This document shows positions 1 through 10,848 of a DNA stretch of 64,000 nt, in pieces. The stretch's first letter is position 1. Every line of letters starts with the position of its first letter. The DNA is from Sulfitobacter indolifex. Lineage in GTDB: Bacteria; Pseudomonadota; Alphaproteobacteria; Rhodobacterales; Rhodobacteraceae. The notes below the pieces were generated by a model. The model saw only the letters and a program-made list of their open reading frames with translations, ran no database searches and had not been told where the DNA came from. Position numbers and translations under genes: made by a program. Where the stretch lies: contig NZ_CP084951.1 of NCBI RefSeq assembly GCF_022788655.1, forward strand, positions 1-64,000, given 5' to 3'.

Positions 1-1362
1 ATGACATTAGATCACTGGGGCGAGATCAAAGAGCGGCTGTTGAAGACAGTGGGGCAGAACAACTACACCACCTGGATTGAGCCGCTTGTGCCCGGCGATG
101 TCGAAGACGGAATCGTGACACTCAAGGTGCCCACGAACTTCTTCGGCAATTACGTCAGTCAGAATTTCTCGGATCTGATTCTGCATGAGATCAACGCGGC
201 CGGCACCGATGCCACGCGATTGAACTTTGCGCTGAACCAGCAGCCCGCCAATGCCGCCGACAAGCCCGCCCCGGCTGCGCGACAGACCACGGCGGCCGTG
301 AAACCCACCGCCAACAGCCAGCTAAGCACCGCCCCGCTCGACCCGCGCTTTAGCTTTGACAATTTCGTCGTTGGTAAGCCCAACGAACTGGCCCATGCCG
401 CCGCGCGCCGTGTCGCCGAAGGTGGTCCGGTCACCTTTAACCCGCTGTTCCTTTATGGTGGCGTTGGTTTGGGTAAGACCCACTTGATGCACGCCATTGC
501 CCGCGAGCTGCATGAGCGCCGCCCGGATATGAATGTGCTGTACCTTTCGGCAGAACAATTCATGTACCGCTTCGTGCAAGCGCTGCGTGACCGCAAGATG
601 ATGGACTTCAAAGAGATCTTCCGTTCGGTCGACGTGCTGATGGTCGATGACGTGCAGTTCATCGCCGGCAAGGATTCGACTCAGGAAGAGTTCTTCCACA
701 CGTTCAATGCGCTGGTTGATCAGCACAAACAGATCATCATTTCGGCCGACCGCGCACCGGGTGAGATCAAAGACCTCGAAGACCGCGTGAAGTCGCGTCT
801 GCAGTGCGGCTTAATCGTTGACCTGCACCCGACAGACTATGAACTTCGCCTCGGCATCTTGCAGAGCAAGGTCGAAGTGCAGCGCAAGACCTACCCTGAC
901 CTCGAAGTCGCCGATGGCGTGTTGGAATTTCTGGCCCACCGCATCACCTCCAACGTGCGTGTTCTTGAAGGCGCGTTGACCCGTCTGTTTGCGTTCGCCT
1001 CGCTCGTCGGTCGTGAGATCGACATGGGCCTGACCCAGGATTGTCTGGCCGACGTGCTGCGCGCATCTGAGCGCAAAATCTCGGTCGAGGAAATCCAGCG
1101 GAAAGTGTCGGATCATTACAACATCCGTCTGAGCGATATGATCGGCCCCAAGCGTCTGCGCAGCTATGCGCGCCCGCGTCAGGTGGCGATGTATCTGTGC
1201 AAACAGATGACCAGCCGCTCTCTGCCCGAGATTGGCCGTCGCTTTGGCGGGCGCGATCACACCACCGTCATGCACGGAGTGCGCCGCATCGAAGAGCTCA
1301 AGGTTTCGGACGGTCAGATCGCCGAGGATCTGGAACTGCTGCGCCGGGCGCTCGAATCTTGA
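1..1362 (+). CDS. dnaA: Chromosomal replication initiator protein DnaA
   Basis: DnaA binds DnaA boxes at oriC, melts the origin and helps load the replicative helicase. The 453-residue protein has the N-terminal helicase-interaction domain (about 1-75), a low-complexity linker (about 76-115), an AAA+ core with Walker A GGVGLGKT at 153-160 and Walker B LMVDD near 213-217, and a C-terminal DNA-binding domain with the DHTTV signature at 419-423. The length is normal for the family. The start codon is base 1 of the window, so upstream control sequence and any origin to the left cannot be seen. It is followed by dnaN and recF, the classic bacterial order. Very secure call. Confidence 0.98.
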   Translation: MTLDHWGEIKERLLKTVGQNNYTTWIEPLVPGDVEDGIVTLKVPTNFFGNYVSQNFSDLILHEINAAGTDATRLNFALNQQPANAADKPAPAARQTTAAVKPTANSQLSTAPLDPRFSFDNFVVGKPNELAHAAARRVAEGGPVTFNPLFLYGGVGLGKTHLMHAIARELHERRPDMNVLYLSAEQFMYRFVQALRDRKMMDFKEIFRSVDVLMVDDVQFIAGKDSTQEEFFHTFNALVDQHKQIIISADRAPGEIKDLEDRVKSRLQCGLIVDLHPTDYELRLGILQSKVEVQRKTYPDLEVADGVLEFLAHRITSNVRVLEGALTRLFAFASLVGREIDMGLTQDCLADVLRASERKISVEEIQRKVSDHYNIRLSDMIGPKRLRSYARPRQVAMYLCKQMTSRSLPEIGRRFGGRDHTTVMHGVRRIEELKVSDGQIAEDLELLRRALES

Positions 1363-1411
1363 TCTGAAGCCCCTGATGGGTTGTGTTGAAGACACGGTTA
1401 AACAGCGATCA

Positions 1412-1430
1412 GGGGCGCAGCTTGCGCCCC
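1412..1430 (+). terminator. Hairpin after dnaA
   Basis: Arms GGGGCGCA and TGCGCCCC form an 8-bp GC-rich stem around a 3-base loop, 50 bases after the dnaA stop. The sequence after it is TCTTGC, so there is no proper U-tract. It may be a weak or factor-assisted terminator that partly insulates dnaN. Confidence 0.4.
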
Positions 1431-1526
1431 TCTTGCAATCGCAGCAACAAAGCCACAAAAGTTCTTGTGTAAGCGTGGGAACCGGGTAGTTTGCCTCTCC
1501 CGGCAATCGGTATTGGGAGAAGGCAT

Positions 1527-2645
1527 ATGAAATTCAGCATCGAACGCGCGGCACTGCTCAAGGCCGTTTCGCAAGCCCAATCCGTGGTCGAGCGCCGCAA
1601 CACCATTCCGATTCTCGCCAACGTGCTGATTGAGGCCGAAGGCAGCGATGTTTCCTTCCGCGCCACCGATCTGGACATTGAAGTGGTCGATAAGGTCGCC
1701 GCTCAGGTTGAGCGCGCTGGTGCCACCACCGTTTCAGCCACGCTGCTGCACGAGATTGTGCGCAAGCTGCCCGATGGCGCGCTGATCAACCTCACCGCCG
1801 ATACCGCTGCGGGCCGCCTTACGGTCGAAGCGGGCCGGTCGAACTTCTCGCTGGCGACCCTGCCGCGCGAAGACTTCCCGGTTATGGCGTCGTCGGAATA
1901 CGCCTCGAACTTCTCGGCCCCTGCCCCAGTGCTGCGCCGCTTGTTCGACAAGTCGAAGTTTGCGATTTCTACAGAAGAGACGCGCTATTACCTCAACGGC
2001 GTTTACCTGCACATCGCGGATGCTGAAAGCGGCAAGGCGCTGCGCTGTGTGGCCACAGACGGCCACCGTCTGGCGCGGATCGACGCCGAAATGCCCGAGG
2101 GTGCGGCCGAGATGCCCGGCGTGATCGTGCCGCGCAAGACCGTGGGCGAGTTGCGCAAGCTGTTGGACGATGACGAGATGGAAATTGCAGTGTCGGTGTC
2201 GGAAACTAAGATCCGCTTCGCCACCCCCGGCATCACGCTGACCTCAAAGGTGATCGACGGCACCTTCCCTGACTACACCCGCGTGATTCCCCAAGGGAAC
2301 ACCCGCAAGATGGAAGTCGACGCCGCCGATTTCGCCCGCGCGGTGGACCGTGTCGCGACCGTTTCTTCGGAGCGTTCGCGCGCCGTGAAATTGCAACTCG
2401 ACGAAGACCGTCTGGTGCTTTCGGTCAATGCGCCTGACAGCGGCGCCGCGGAAGAAGAGCTTGCCGTGGCCTACGCCGATGAGCGGCTTGAGATCGGCTT
2501 TAACGCGAAATACCTGCTGGAGATTGCCAGCCAGGTGGACCGCGAAAACGCTGTGTTCCTGTTCAACTCTTCAGGCGATCCGACCTTGATGCGCGAAGGC
2601 AATGACACATCGGCGGTCTATGTCGTCATGCCGATGCGCGTGTGA
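1527..2645 (+). CDS. dnaN: DNA polymerase III beta subunit (sliding clamp)
   Basis: DnaN forms the ring-shaped dimer that tethers DNA polymerase III to the template. The 372-residue product fits the family length and the usual three-fold repeat of clamp folds (about 1-120, 121-245 and 246-372). The C-terminal tail ends VVMPMRV, close to the conserved V-x-PMR ending of clamps. The ATG at 1527, giving MKFSIERAALLKA, is preferred over the longer reading from 1491 because it has GGGAGAAGG just upstream and matches the family N-terminus. The 164-base gap after dnaA holds one hairpin, so dnaN probably has some transcription of its own. Confidence 0.97.
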   Translation: MKFSIERAALLKAVSQAQSVVERRNTIPILANVLIEAEGSDVSFRATDLDIEVVDKVAAQVERAGATTVSATLLHEIVRKLPDGALINLTADTAAGRLTVEAGRSNFSLATLPREDFPVMASSEYASNFSAPAPVLRRLFDKSKFAISTEETRYYLNGVYLHIADAESGKALRCVATDGHRLARIDAEMPEGAAEMPGVIVPRKTVGELRKLLDDDEMEIAVSVSETKIRFATPGITLTSKVIDGTFPDYTRVIPQGNTRKMEVDAADFARAVDRVATVSSERSRAVKLQLDEDRLVLSVNAPDSGAAEEELAVAYADERLEIGFNAKYLLEIASQVDRENAVFLFNSSGDPTLMREGNDTSAVYVVMPMRV

Positions 2646-2650
2646 CGCAG

Positions 2651-2697
2651 CCGGGAATTTTTAAAATTCCCGGACCGTTTTCTTGCAAAGAAAACGG
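2651..2697. repeat. Tandem double-palindrome element, copy 1
   Basis: Two adjacent near-perfect palindromes lie between dnaN and recF. The first (2651-2673) has 11-base arms CCGGGAATTTT and AAAATTCCCGG around one base. The second (2675-2697) has arms CCGTTTTCTT and AAGAAAACGG around GCA. A very similar pair occurs at 25668-25714, with the second palindrome almost identical. The element starts 6 bases after the dnaN stop and ends 6 bases before the recF ATG, so it would fold at the recF translation start. It could terminate transcription, shape the mRNA, or be a dispersed REP-like repeat. Confidence 0.75.
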
Positions 2698-2703
2698 CTT
2701 TCA

Positions 2704-3797
2704 ATGACGCAGTTGTATCTCTCCAACCTAAGCCTTTCGCATTTCCGCTCGCACAGGCGGGCGGTCATCGATGTCGATGTGCGCCCCGTGGCCCTTTACG
2801 GCCCAAACGGCGCGGGCAAGACCAATATCATCGAGGCGATCTCGCTGCTGTCACCGGGCCGCGGGTTACGCCGGACCAGCGCACAAGACATGGCCCGTAG
2901 GCCCGAAGCGTTGGGCTGGAAAATGTCCGGGCTGCTGCATGGCCCGTCAGTGCTCCATGAGATCGAAGTTTGGTCCGAGGCCGGTGCCGCACGGCAAACC
3001 AAAATCGACGGCAAGGCGGCAGCGCAGACCGCTCTTGGCCGTGTGGCGCGGGTGCTGTGGCTGATCCCGGCGATGGACCGGCTGTGGATCGAAGGGGCCG
3101 AAGGGCGGCGGCGGTTTCTGGACCGTGTGACGCTCAGCATGTTGCCCGACCACGCCGAACTGTCACTGAGCTATGAAAAAGCCATGCGCGAGCGCAATCG
3201 GCTGCTCAAGGATATGGTCCGCGAACCTGCGTGGTACGCCGCATTAGAGGCTCGCATGGCCGAGACCGGTGCGCAGATCCACGCCAACCGCCTCCAGGCG
3301 CTTGCAGCACTTGAGGCCGCACAGGAAGAGGCGCAGACCGCCTTCCCCGTCGCCACGCTGGAGCTTCAATGCGCAATGCCGAGTGACGTTGAAGCCCTCC
3401 GCCGAGCCCTATCGGACAATCGGATGCGTGATCTTTCCGCGGGGCGCACGCTGATTGGCCCGCACCGCGCCGATCTGGAAGGCACCTATGCAGCCAAGGG
3501 CGTGGCTGCGCGGGACTGCTCAACCGGAGAGCAAAAGGCGCTTCTTGTCTCACTGATCCTTGCCAATGCCCGCGCCATCGCAGCCGATTTCGGGGCGCCG
3601 CCGCTGCTGCTGCTGGATGAGGTAGCAGCCCATCTTGATGCCACCCGCCGCGCGGCGCTTTACGATGAAATCTGCGCCCTTGGCGCGCAGGCTTGGATGA
3701 CTGGCACCGGGCCTGAGCTGTTTGAAAGCCTCGGCGACCGCGCGCAATATGTCGAAGTGACCGAAGAAGACGGCCTTTCGCGCGTGAAGACCATCGC

Positions 3798-3801
<4 letters not shown>
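2704..3801 (+). CDS. recF: DNA replication and repair protein RecF
   Basis: RecF is an SMC/ABC-like ATPase that helps RecO and RecR load RecA at single-strand gaps and stalled forks. The 365-residue protein shows Walker A GPNGAGKT at 33-40, an ABC signature-like STGEQKALLVSL in the C-terminal part, and Walker B LLLLDE at about 301-306. The ATG at 2704 is chosen over an in-frame TTG at 2683, which lies inside the double-palindrome element; MTQLYLSNLSLSHFRS matches the family N-terminus. Its stop overlaps the next start by 4 bases (ATGA), so the two genes are translationally linked. Confidence 0.96.
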
Positions 3802-6912
<3,111 letters not shown>

Positions 6913-6940
6913 AGGTTTGTTCGGCTGCCTTTAGCCTATT

Positions 6941-6964
6941 ATTCGCGGCATTAGTGCCGCGAAT
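6941..6964 (+). terminator. Hairpin after gyrB
   Basis: Perfect 10-bp arms ATTCGCGGCA and TGCCGCGAAT surround a TTAG loop, 28 bases after the gyrB stop. No T-run follows, so the efficiency is uncertain, but its position fits the end of the gyrB transcript. Confidence 0.5.
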
Positions 6965-7116
6965 TGCACGATAGGTTTCGTGATACGAAAGCCCTTGCGG
7001 CTGATATTCGACGCCGCATTCTACCCTGCGTCGTGGCAAGAAAATCCCAAGCACGTTATTTACTTCTTCTGCGTTCGGATTACCTAAACGACGATTTTTC
7101 GAGCGAAGAAACCATA

Positions 7117-8637
7117 ATGAATAGAACAATTACGACTGAAGCTAAGCAAAGAATATCCACCGGAACATCAGGCCTAGACTCAGTGCTCTGTGGCGGCCTG
7201 ACCCCGGAGAGACTTTATTTGGTCGAAGGCACGCCGGGTTCGGGCAAGACAACGCTTGCTTTAAAGTTCCTTATGGATGGTCGCGCCGCAGGGAGCAAAG
7301 GGCTCTACATCACTCTCTCCGAGACGGTGAATGAGCTAACCGCCGTCGCCCAGTCACATGGTTGGACGTTGGATGACATCGCTTTGTACGAGATGGTCGC
7401 CGAAGACGATTTCAGTGCGGATCACGAACAGTCCCTTCTACATCCAAGCGAGGTAGAGTTGGGCGAAACGGTGCGCGGCATCATTGAACTTGTGGAAAAA
7501 ACCAATCCCGACCGGGTCGTGCTCGACAGCCTCTCCGAACTGCGCCTCTTGGCCCAGAACCCCCTGCGCTACCGCCGGCAAATCCTAGCCCTGAAACACT
7601 TTTTTGCGCGGCGCAAATGCACTGTGCTGATGCTCGACGACCGCACCGCCGAGCCGGGTGATCTGCAGCTCCATTCCATTGCGCATGGCGTCATTTCTCT
7701 GGAGCATCTGGCGAATGACTTCGGCTCGGAGCGACGGCGCTTGAGGGTGATCAAGATGCGTGGTTTGAAATACCACGGGGGCTATCATGACTTTTCCATC
7801 GAAAAGGGCGGCATTTGTGTTTACCCGCGCCTGATCGCGGCAGAGCACCACCGTGTGCATTCCACCGAACCTGTGACCACCGGCCTAAAGGAACTGGACG
7901 CCCTTTTGGGCGATGGGCTGTTTCCAGGAACCAACGCACTGCTGGCCGGCCCCGCTGGCGTAGGCAAGACCACGACGGCGGTACGTTGCATGATTGCAGC
8001 GCTCGAGCGGGGTCAGAAAGCCGCGTATTTCTTGTTCGACGAACGGCTCGCGACGTTGATGATCCGTTCCAAGGCACTTGGGATGGACCTGCAACCCTAT
8101 ATCGACGATGGCTCTTTGCAGATCCGCCAGATCGACCCGGCCGAACTCTCGCCCGGTCAATTCGCCTATGCTGTGCGCGGGGCGGTTGAGGACAATGATG
8201 CAAGCATCGTGGTGATCGACAGCCTAAACGCTTATCTGCATGCCATGCCCAGCGACAACTTCCTCGTGCTGCAAATGCATGAGTTGCTTAGCTACCTGTC
8301 ACAGCAGGGTGTGATTTCGATGATGGTCCTCGGTCAGCACGGCATCACCGGCGAACTGCGTTCAGACATCGACATCAGTTACCTCGCAGATACCGTAATG
8401 ATGCTTCGGTTTTTCGAGGCGGAGGGCGAAATTCGCAAATCCATCTCGGTCATCAAGACACGGACCTCTGACCACGAGCGCAGCATTCGCGAGTTCAAGA
8501 TTGATCGGGACGGCTTGACCGTCGGCGCGCCAATTCGCAATTTCTCTGCTATTCTCTCGGGCAGTCCGGTATATACGCCGTCAAAAGGTGATCTGATGCC
8601 ATTGTCCGCAGATGATGCTGAGGATCGCCAATCGTGA
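7117..8637 (+). CDS. KaiC-like double-domain RecA-fold ATPase
   Basis: This 506-residue protein has the two-domain architecture of circadian KaiC. Domain 1 carries Walker A GTPGSGKTT at 38-46, and domain 2 carries GPAGVGKT at 278-285. The residues normally forming the catalytic Glu-Glu pair read SE in domain 1 (YITLSET) and DE in domain 2 (YFLFDER). The segment matching the KaiC phosphorylation pair Ser-Thr reads DISYLADT, so Ser is kept and Thr is Tyr. The ATG at 7117 is used; an upstream TTG at 6964 sits inside the gyrB hairpin. The stop overlaps the kinase start by 4 bases. No kaiA or kaiB is seen nearby. The role is inferred to be ATP-dependent signalling with the next two genes. Confidence 0.88.
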   Translation: MNRTITTEAKQRISTGTSGLDSVLCGGLTPERLYLVEGTPGSGKTTLALKFLMDGRAAGSKGLYITLSETVNELTAVAQSHGWTLDDIALYEMVAEDDFSADHEQSLLHPSEVELGETVRGIIELVEKTNPDRVVLDSLSELRLLAQNPLRYRRQILALKHFFARRKCTVLMLDDRTAEPGDLQLHSIAHGVISLEHLANDFGSERRRLRVIKMRGLKYHGGYHDFSIEKGGICVYPRLIAAEHHRVHSTEPVTTGLKELDALLGDGLFPGTNALLAGPAGVGKTTTAVRCMIAALERGQKAAYFLFDERLATLMIRSKALGMDLQPYIDDGSLQIRQIDPAELSPGQFAYAVRGAVEDNDASIVVIDSLNAYLHAMPSDNFLVLQMHELLSYLSQQGVISMMVLGQHGITGELRSDIDISYLADTVMMLRFFEAEGEIRKSISVIKTRTSDHERSIREFKIDRDGLTVGAPIRNFSAILSGSPVYTPSKGDLMPLSADDAEDRQS

Positions 8638-10079
8638 CTGGCCTCGCCGCACTTGCTGACACCACGACAGGACCTGGGACAGATATCTTGTCAGCCGTCG
8701 CAGTGGTGGCACCGCGTGGGCGCGACGATGCGGTCGCACGTCAGCTTTTGGCGAAGGACGGGATCGCGACTGTTTCCGCGCCAACGCTCACGACACTATC
8801 GGACCTTATCGCGCAGCATGTCGGGGCCGTGCTCATCACCGAAGAAGCGCTGAACAGCGCGGGGGCCCAAGAACTCGACCATGTGCTGACGTCACAGGCG
8901 GCTTGGTCTGACGTGCCTTTCATCGTGTTGGCCAATGGCACGTCACGCGACCGCAGCGAGCGCGCCACCCAAAAGATCGATACGCTGAGCAACGCCGTCT
9001 TGCTCTCGCGCCCCCTGCACGCCGAAGAGCTTATCCGCGCGGTCCGTTCAGCCCTTGCCGCCCGCGTTCGGCAGCATGAAGCCCGCAAGCAGCTTGAGGA
9101 GCTTCAGTGGCGTGAACGGCAGCTTTTCGAAAGCGAAGCGAAGTTTCAGGCAATCGCGAATTCGGTGGATCAGATGATCTGGTCGACTTTGCCAGATGGG
9201 TACCACGATTATTACAACAACCGCTGGTACGAGTTTACCGGCGTGCCACACGGCAGCACCGATGGTGAATCGTGGAACGGTGTGTTCCACCCAGATGATC
9301 AAGCACGGGCTTGGGATCTCTGGTCTCACAGTCTTACGACCGGCGAAATCTACGAAATCGAATACCGTCTGCGCCATCATTCGGGCGACTACAGATGGGT
9401 CTTGGGGCGGGCGCAGCCGGTGTTGGACAGGTCTGGCACCATTCTGCGCTGGTATGGCAGTTGCACGGACATCCACGAGATCAAGGTTGCCCAAGAACAA
9501 CGCCAGTTGATGCTGGGCGAGATGAACCACCGGGTAAAGAACACGCTGGCTATGGTGAACGTCATGGTCTCGCAAACGCTGCGACTGGCGGACAACTTGC
9601 CTGACGCACAAACCGCGCTGCAATCGCGCATTGCTATGATGGCGCAAGCCCATGATCGGCTGATCGCGGCGTCCTGGGCCGAGGCCCAAATACCAGCTGT
9701 GGTTGATGCTGCACTGGCGCCGCACCGCACTGGCGAGAGCCGTTTTATCATTGATGGGCCAGAGGTAGAGGTGGGATCGAAACAGGCCCTCGCGGTAACG
9801 ATGGCCCTTCATGAGTTATCGACAAACGCTGCGAAATACGGTGCGTTATCGAACAATGCGGGAAAGGTTCTCATCCGTTGGGGTGTCACCGATGATACCT
9901 TTACTTTCACATGGGAGGAAACCGGCGGTCCTCAGGTCGATGCCCCCACAAGGCGTGGCTTTGGCAGTCGAATGATCGAACAGGCACTGGCCAGCTATTT
10001 CCACGGGAACGTAGAGCTATCGTTCAAGCCGAAAGGCTTGTGTTTCACACTTAACGCACCCATGTCCGGTCTGCTTTAA
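8634..10079 (+). CDS. HWE-family sensor histidine kinase with PAS domain
   Basis: This is a predicted cytoplasmic histidine kinase of 481 residues starting at a GTG that overlaps the KaiC-like gene. Residues about 15-145 look like a receiver fold without the usual acidic pocket or phospho-acceptor Asp, hence a pseudo-receiver. A PAS_3-type domain follows at about 165-290 (RWYEFTGVP, GDYRWVLGRAQP). The H box MNHRVKN puts the phospho-accepting His at 299. HELSTNAAKYGALS and the WEE in FTWEETGG are the N-box His and W-x-E features that define the HWE family. No transmembrane segment is seen. It probably phosphorylates the receiver protein encoded next. Confidence 0.9.
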   Translation: MTGLAALADTTTGPGTDILSAVAVVAPRGRDDAVARQLLAKDGIATVSAPTLTTLSDLIAQHVGAVLITEEALNSAGAQELDHVLTSQAAWSDVPFIVLANGTSRDRSERATQKIDTLSNAVLLSRPLHAEELIRAVRSALAARVRQHEARKQLEELQWRERQLFESEAKFQAIANSVDQMIWSTLPDGYHDYYNNRWYEFTGVPHGSTDGESWNGVFHPDDQARAWDLWSHSLTTGEIYEIEYRLRHHSGDYRWVLGRAQPVLDRSGTILRWYGSCTDIHEIKVAQEQRQLMLGEMNHRVKNTLAMVNVMVSQTLRLADNLPDAQTALQSRIAMMAQAHDRLIAASWAEAQIPAVVDAALAPHRTGESRFIIDGPEVEVGSKQALAVTMALHELSTNAAKYGALSNNAGKVLIRWGVTDDTFTFTWEETGGPQVDAPTRRGFGSRMIEQALASYFHGNVELSFKPKGLCFTLNAPMSGLL

Positions 10080-10123
10080 AACCGCCTGACACCCTCTCTT
10101 TTATTCAATGAAAGCGCATTGAT

Positions 10124-10522
10124 ATGCACGCCAAAGACACCAAAAGGCCCGCCGTTCTGATCGTCGAAGACGAGCCGTTGTTGCGCATGGATGCGGTCGA
10201 CATGATACAAGACGCCGGGTTCAAGACCTATGACGCCCCCTCCGCCGATGCGGCGATAGAAATCATCGGCTCTCACGATGACATCGGCATTCTATTTACC
10301 GACATCGACATGCCGGGATCGATGGACGGACTAAAGCTTGCCGAATATGTGCGCGCCGGGTGGCCTTCGGTGAAAATATTGATCGCGTCAGGTGTGATCG
10401 GTGTCGGGGATGAGGAAATGCCCGAAGGATCGAAATTCTATGCCAAGCCCTATGCGACGAGTTTGATCATAGACGATCTGCGCACCTTAATTGCACAGGA
10501 CGAGATCAACAGCAGGTTATGA
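10124..10522 (+). CDS. Single-domain response regulator (CheY-like receiver)
   Basis: This 132-residue protein is a receiver domain alone, with no output domain. VEDEP provides the acidic pocket, Asp60 in FTDIDMPG is the likely phospho-acceptor, and KPY near the C-terminus supplies the conserved Lys. HWE kinases in alphaproteobacteria are often paired with such stand-alone or FAT GUY-like receivers. The gene starts 44 bases after the kinase gene, so the three genes are probably co-transcribed. Output would have to be through protein-protein contact, possibly with the KaiC-like ATPase, but that is inference. Confidence 0.9.
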   Translation: MHAKDTKRPAVLIVEDEPLLRMDAVDMIQDAGFKTYDAPSADAAIEIIGSHDDIGILFTDIDMPGSMDGLKLAEYVRAGWPSVKILIASGVIGVGDEEMPEGSKFYAKPYATSLIIDDLRTLIAQDEINSRL

Positions 10523-10795
10523 CGCGAGGTGCAGTAAGCGCCACGCCAAAGGTTGCTGGAAGGGGGGTGGGTTCCCATGCGATTGAGGTTTAACTGCCAG
10601 ACAGTTGCGAGGCGAAGCATTCGCTGCGCGTCGGTCTTTGTGTCAATCTGAAGTCGTTTCTGCATTCAGCTTCCCTCCGCTTGTCGACGCGGGTTCTGGA
10701 ATGCCAAAGCCTTTTGATCGCCACCAACTAAACCCCAAGAGGTCGCGAACTATTCCGCTTCTGCGCTGGTTTGGTCGCCCCAAACGCGGGACAAA
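10523..10795. other. Intergenic region with no gene recognised
   Basis: About 270 bases between the receiver gene and the icd terminator. Short open frames here (for example 67 codons on the plus strand from 10605) have no recognisable domain and no clear ribosome-binding site. I see no RNA gene and no repeat. Confidence 0.55.
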
Positions 10796-10830
10796 ATACG
10801 CCGCGTAGTTGGAATATCTACGCGGCGTAT
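10796..10830 (-). terminator. Intrinsic terminator of icd
   Basis: 13-bp arms ATACGCCGCGTAG and CTACGCGGCGTAT flank a 9-base loop. Read on the minus strand the hairpin is followed by TTTTGT. It lies 19 bases past the icd stop codon and is a good rho-independent terminator for that gene. Confidence 0.8.
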
Positions 10831-10848
10831 CAATGCATATTCGGCAGT

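Noticed and set aside
811..1506. Long minus-strand open frame opposite dnaA
   Set aside because: It lies over a certain dnaA coding region, has no known domain and spans the dnaA terminator hairpin.
1363..1526. Replication origin or DnaA boxes between dnaA and dnaN
   Set aside because: No TTATCCACA-like 9-mers were found in this gap by eye.
6964..7116. N-terminal extension of the KaiC-like protein
   Set aside because: It starts with TTG inside the gyrB hairpin and the family match begins near ATG 7117.
10605..10808. 67-codon plus-strand frame in the gap before icd
   Set aside because: No recognisable domain or convincing ribosome-binding site, and the end runs into the icd terminator.
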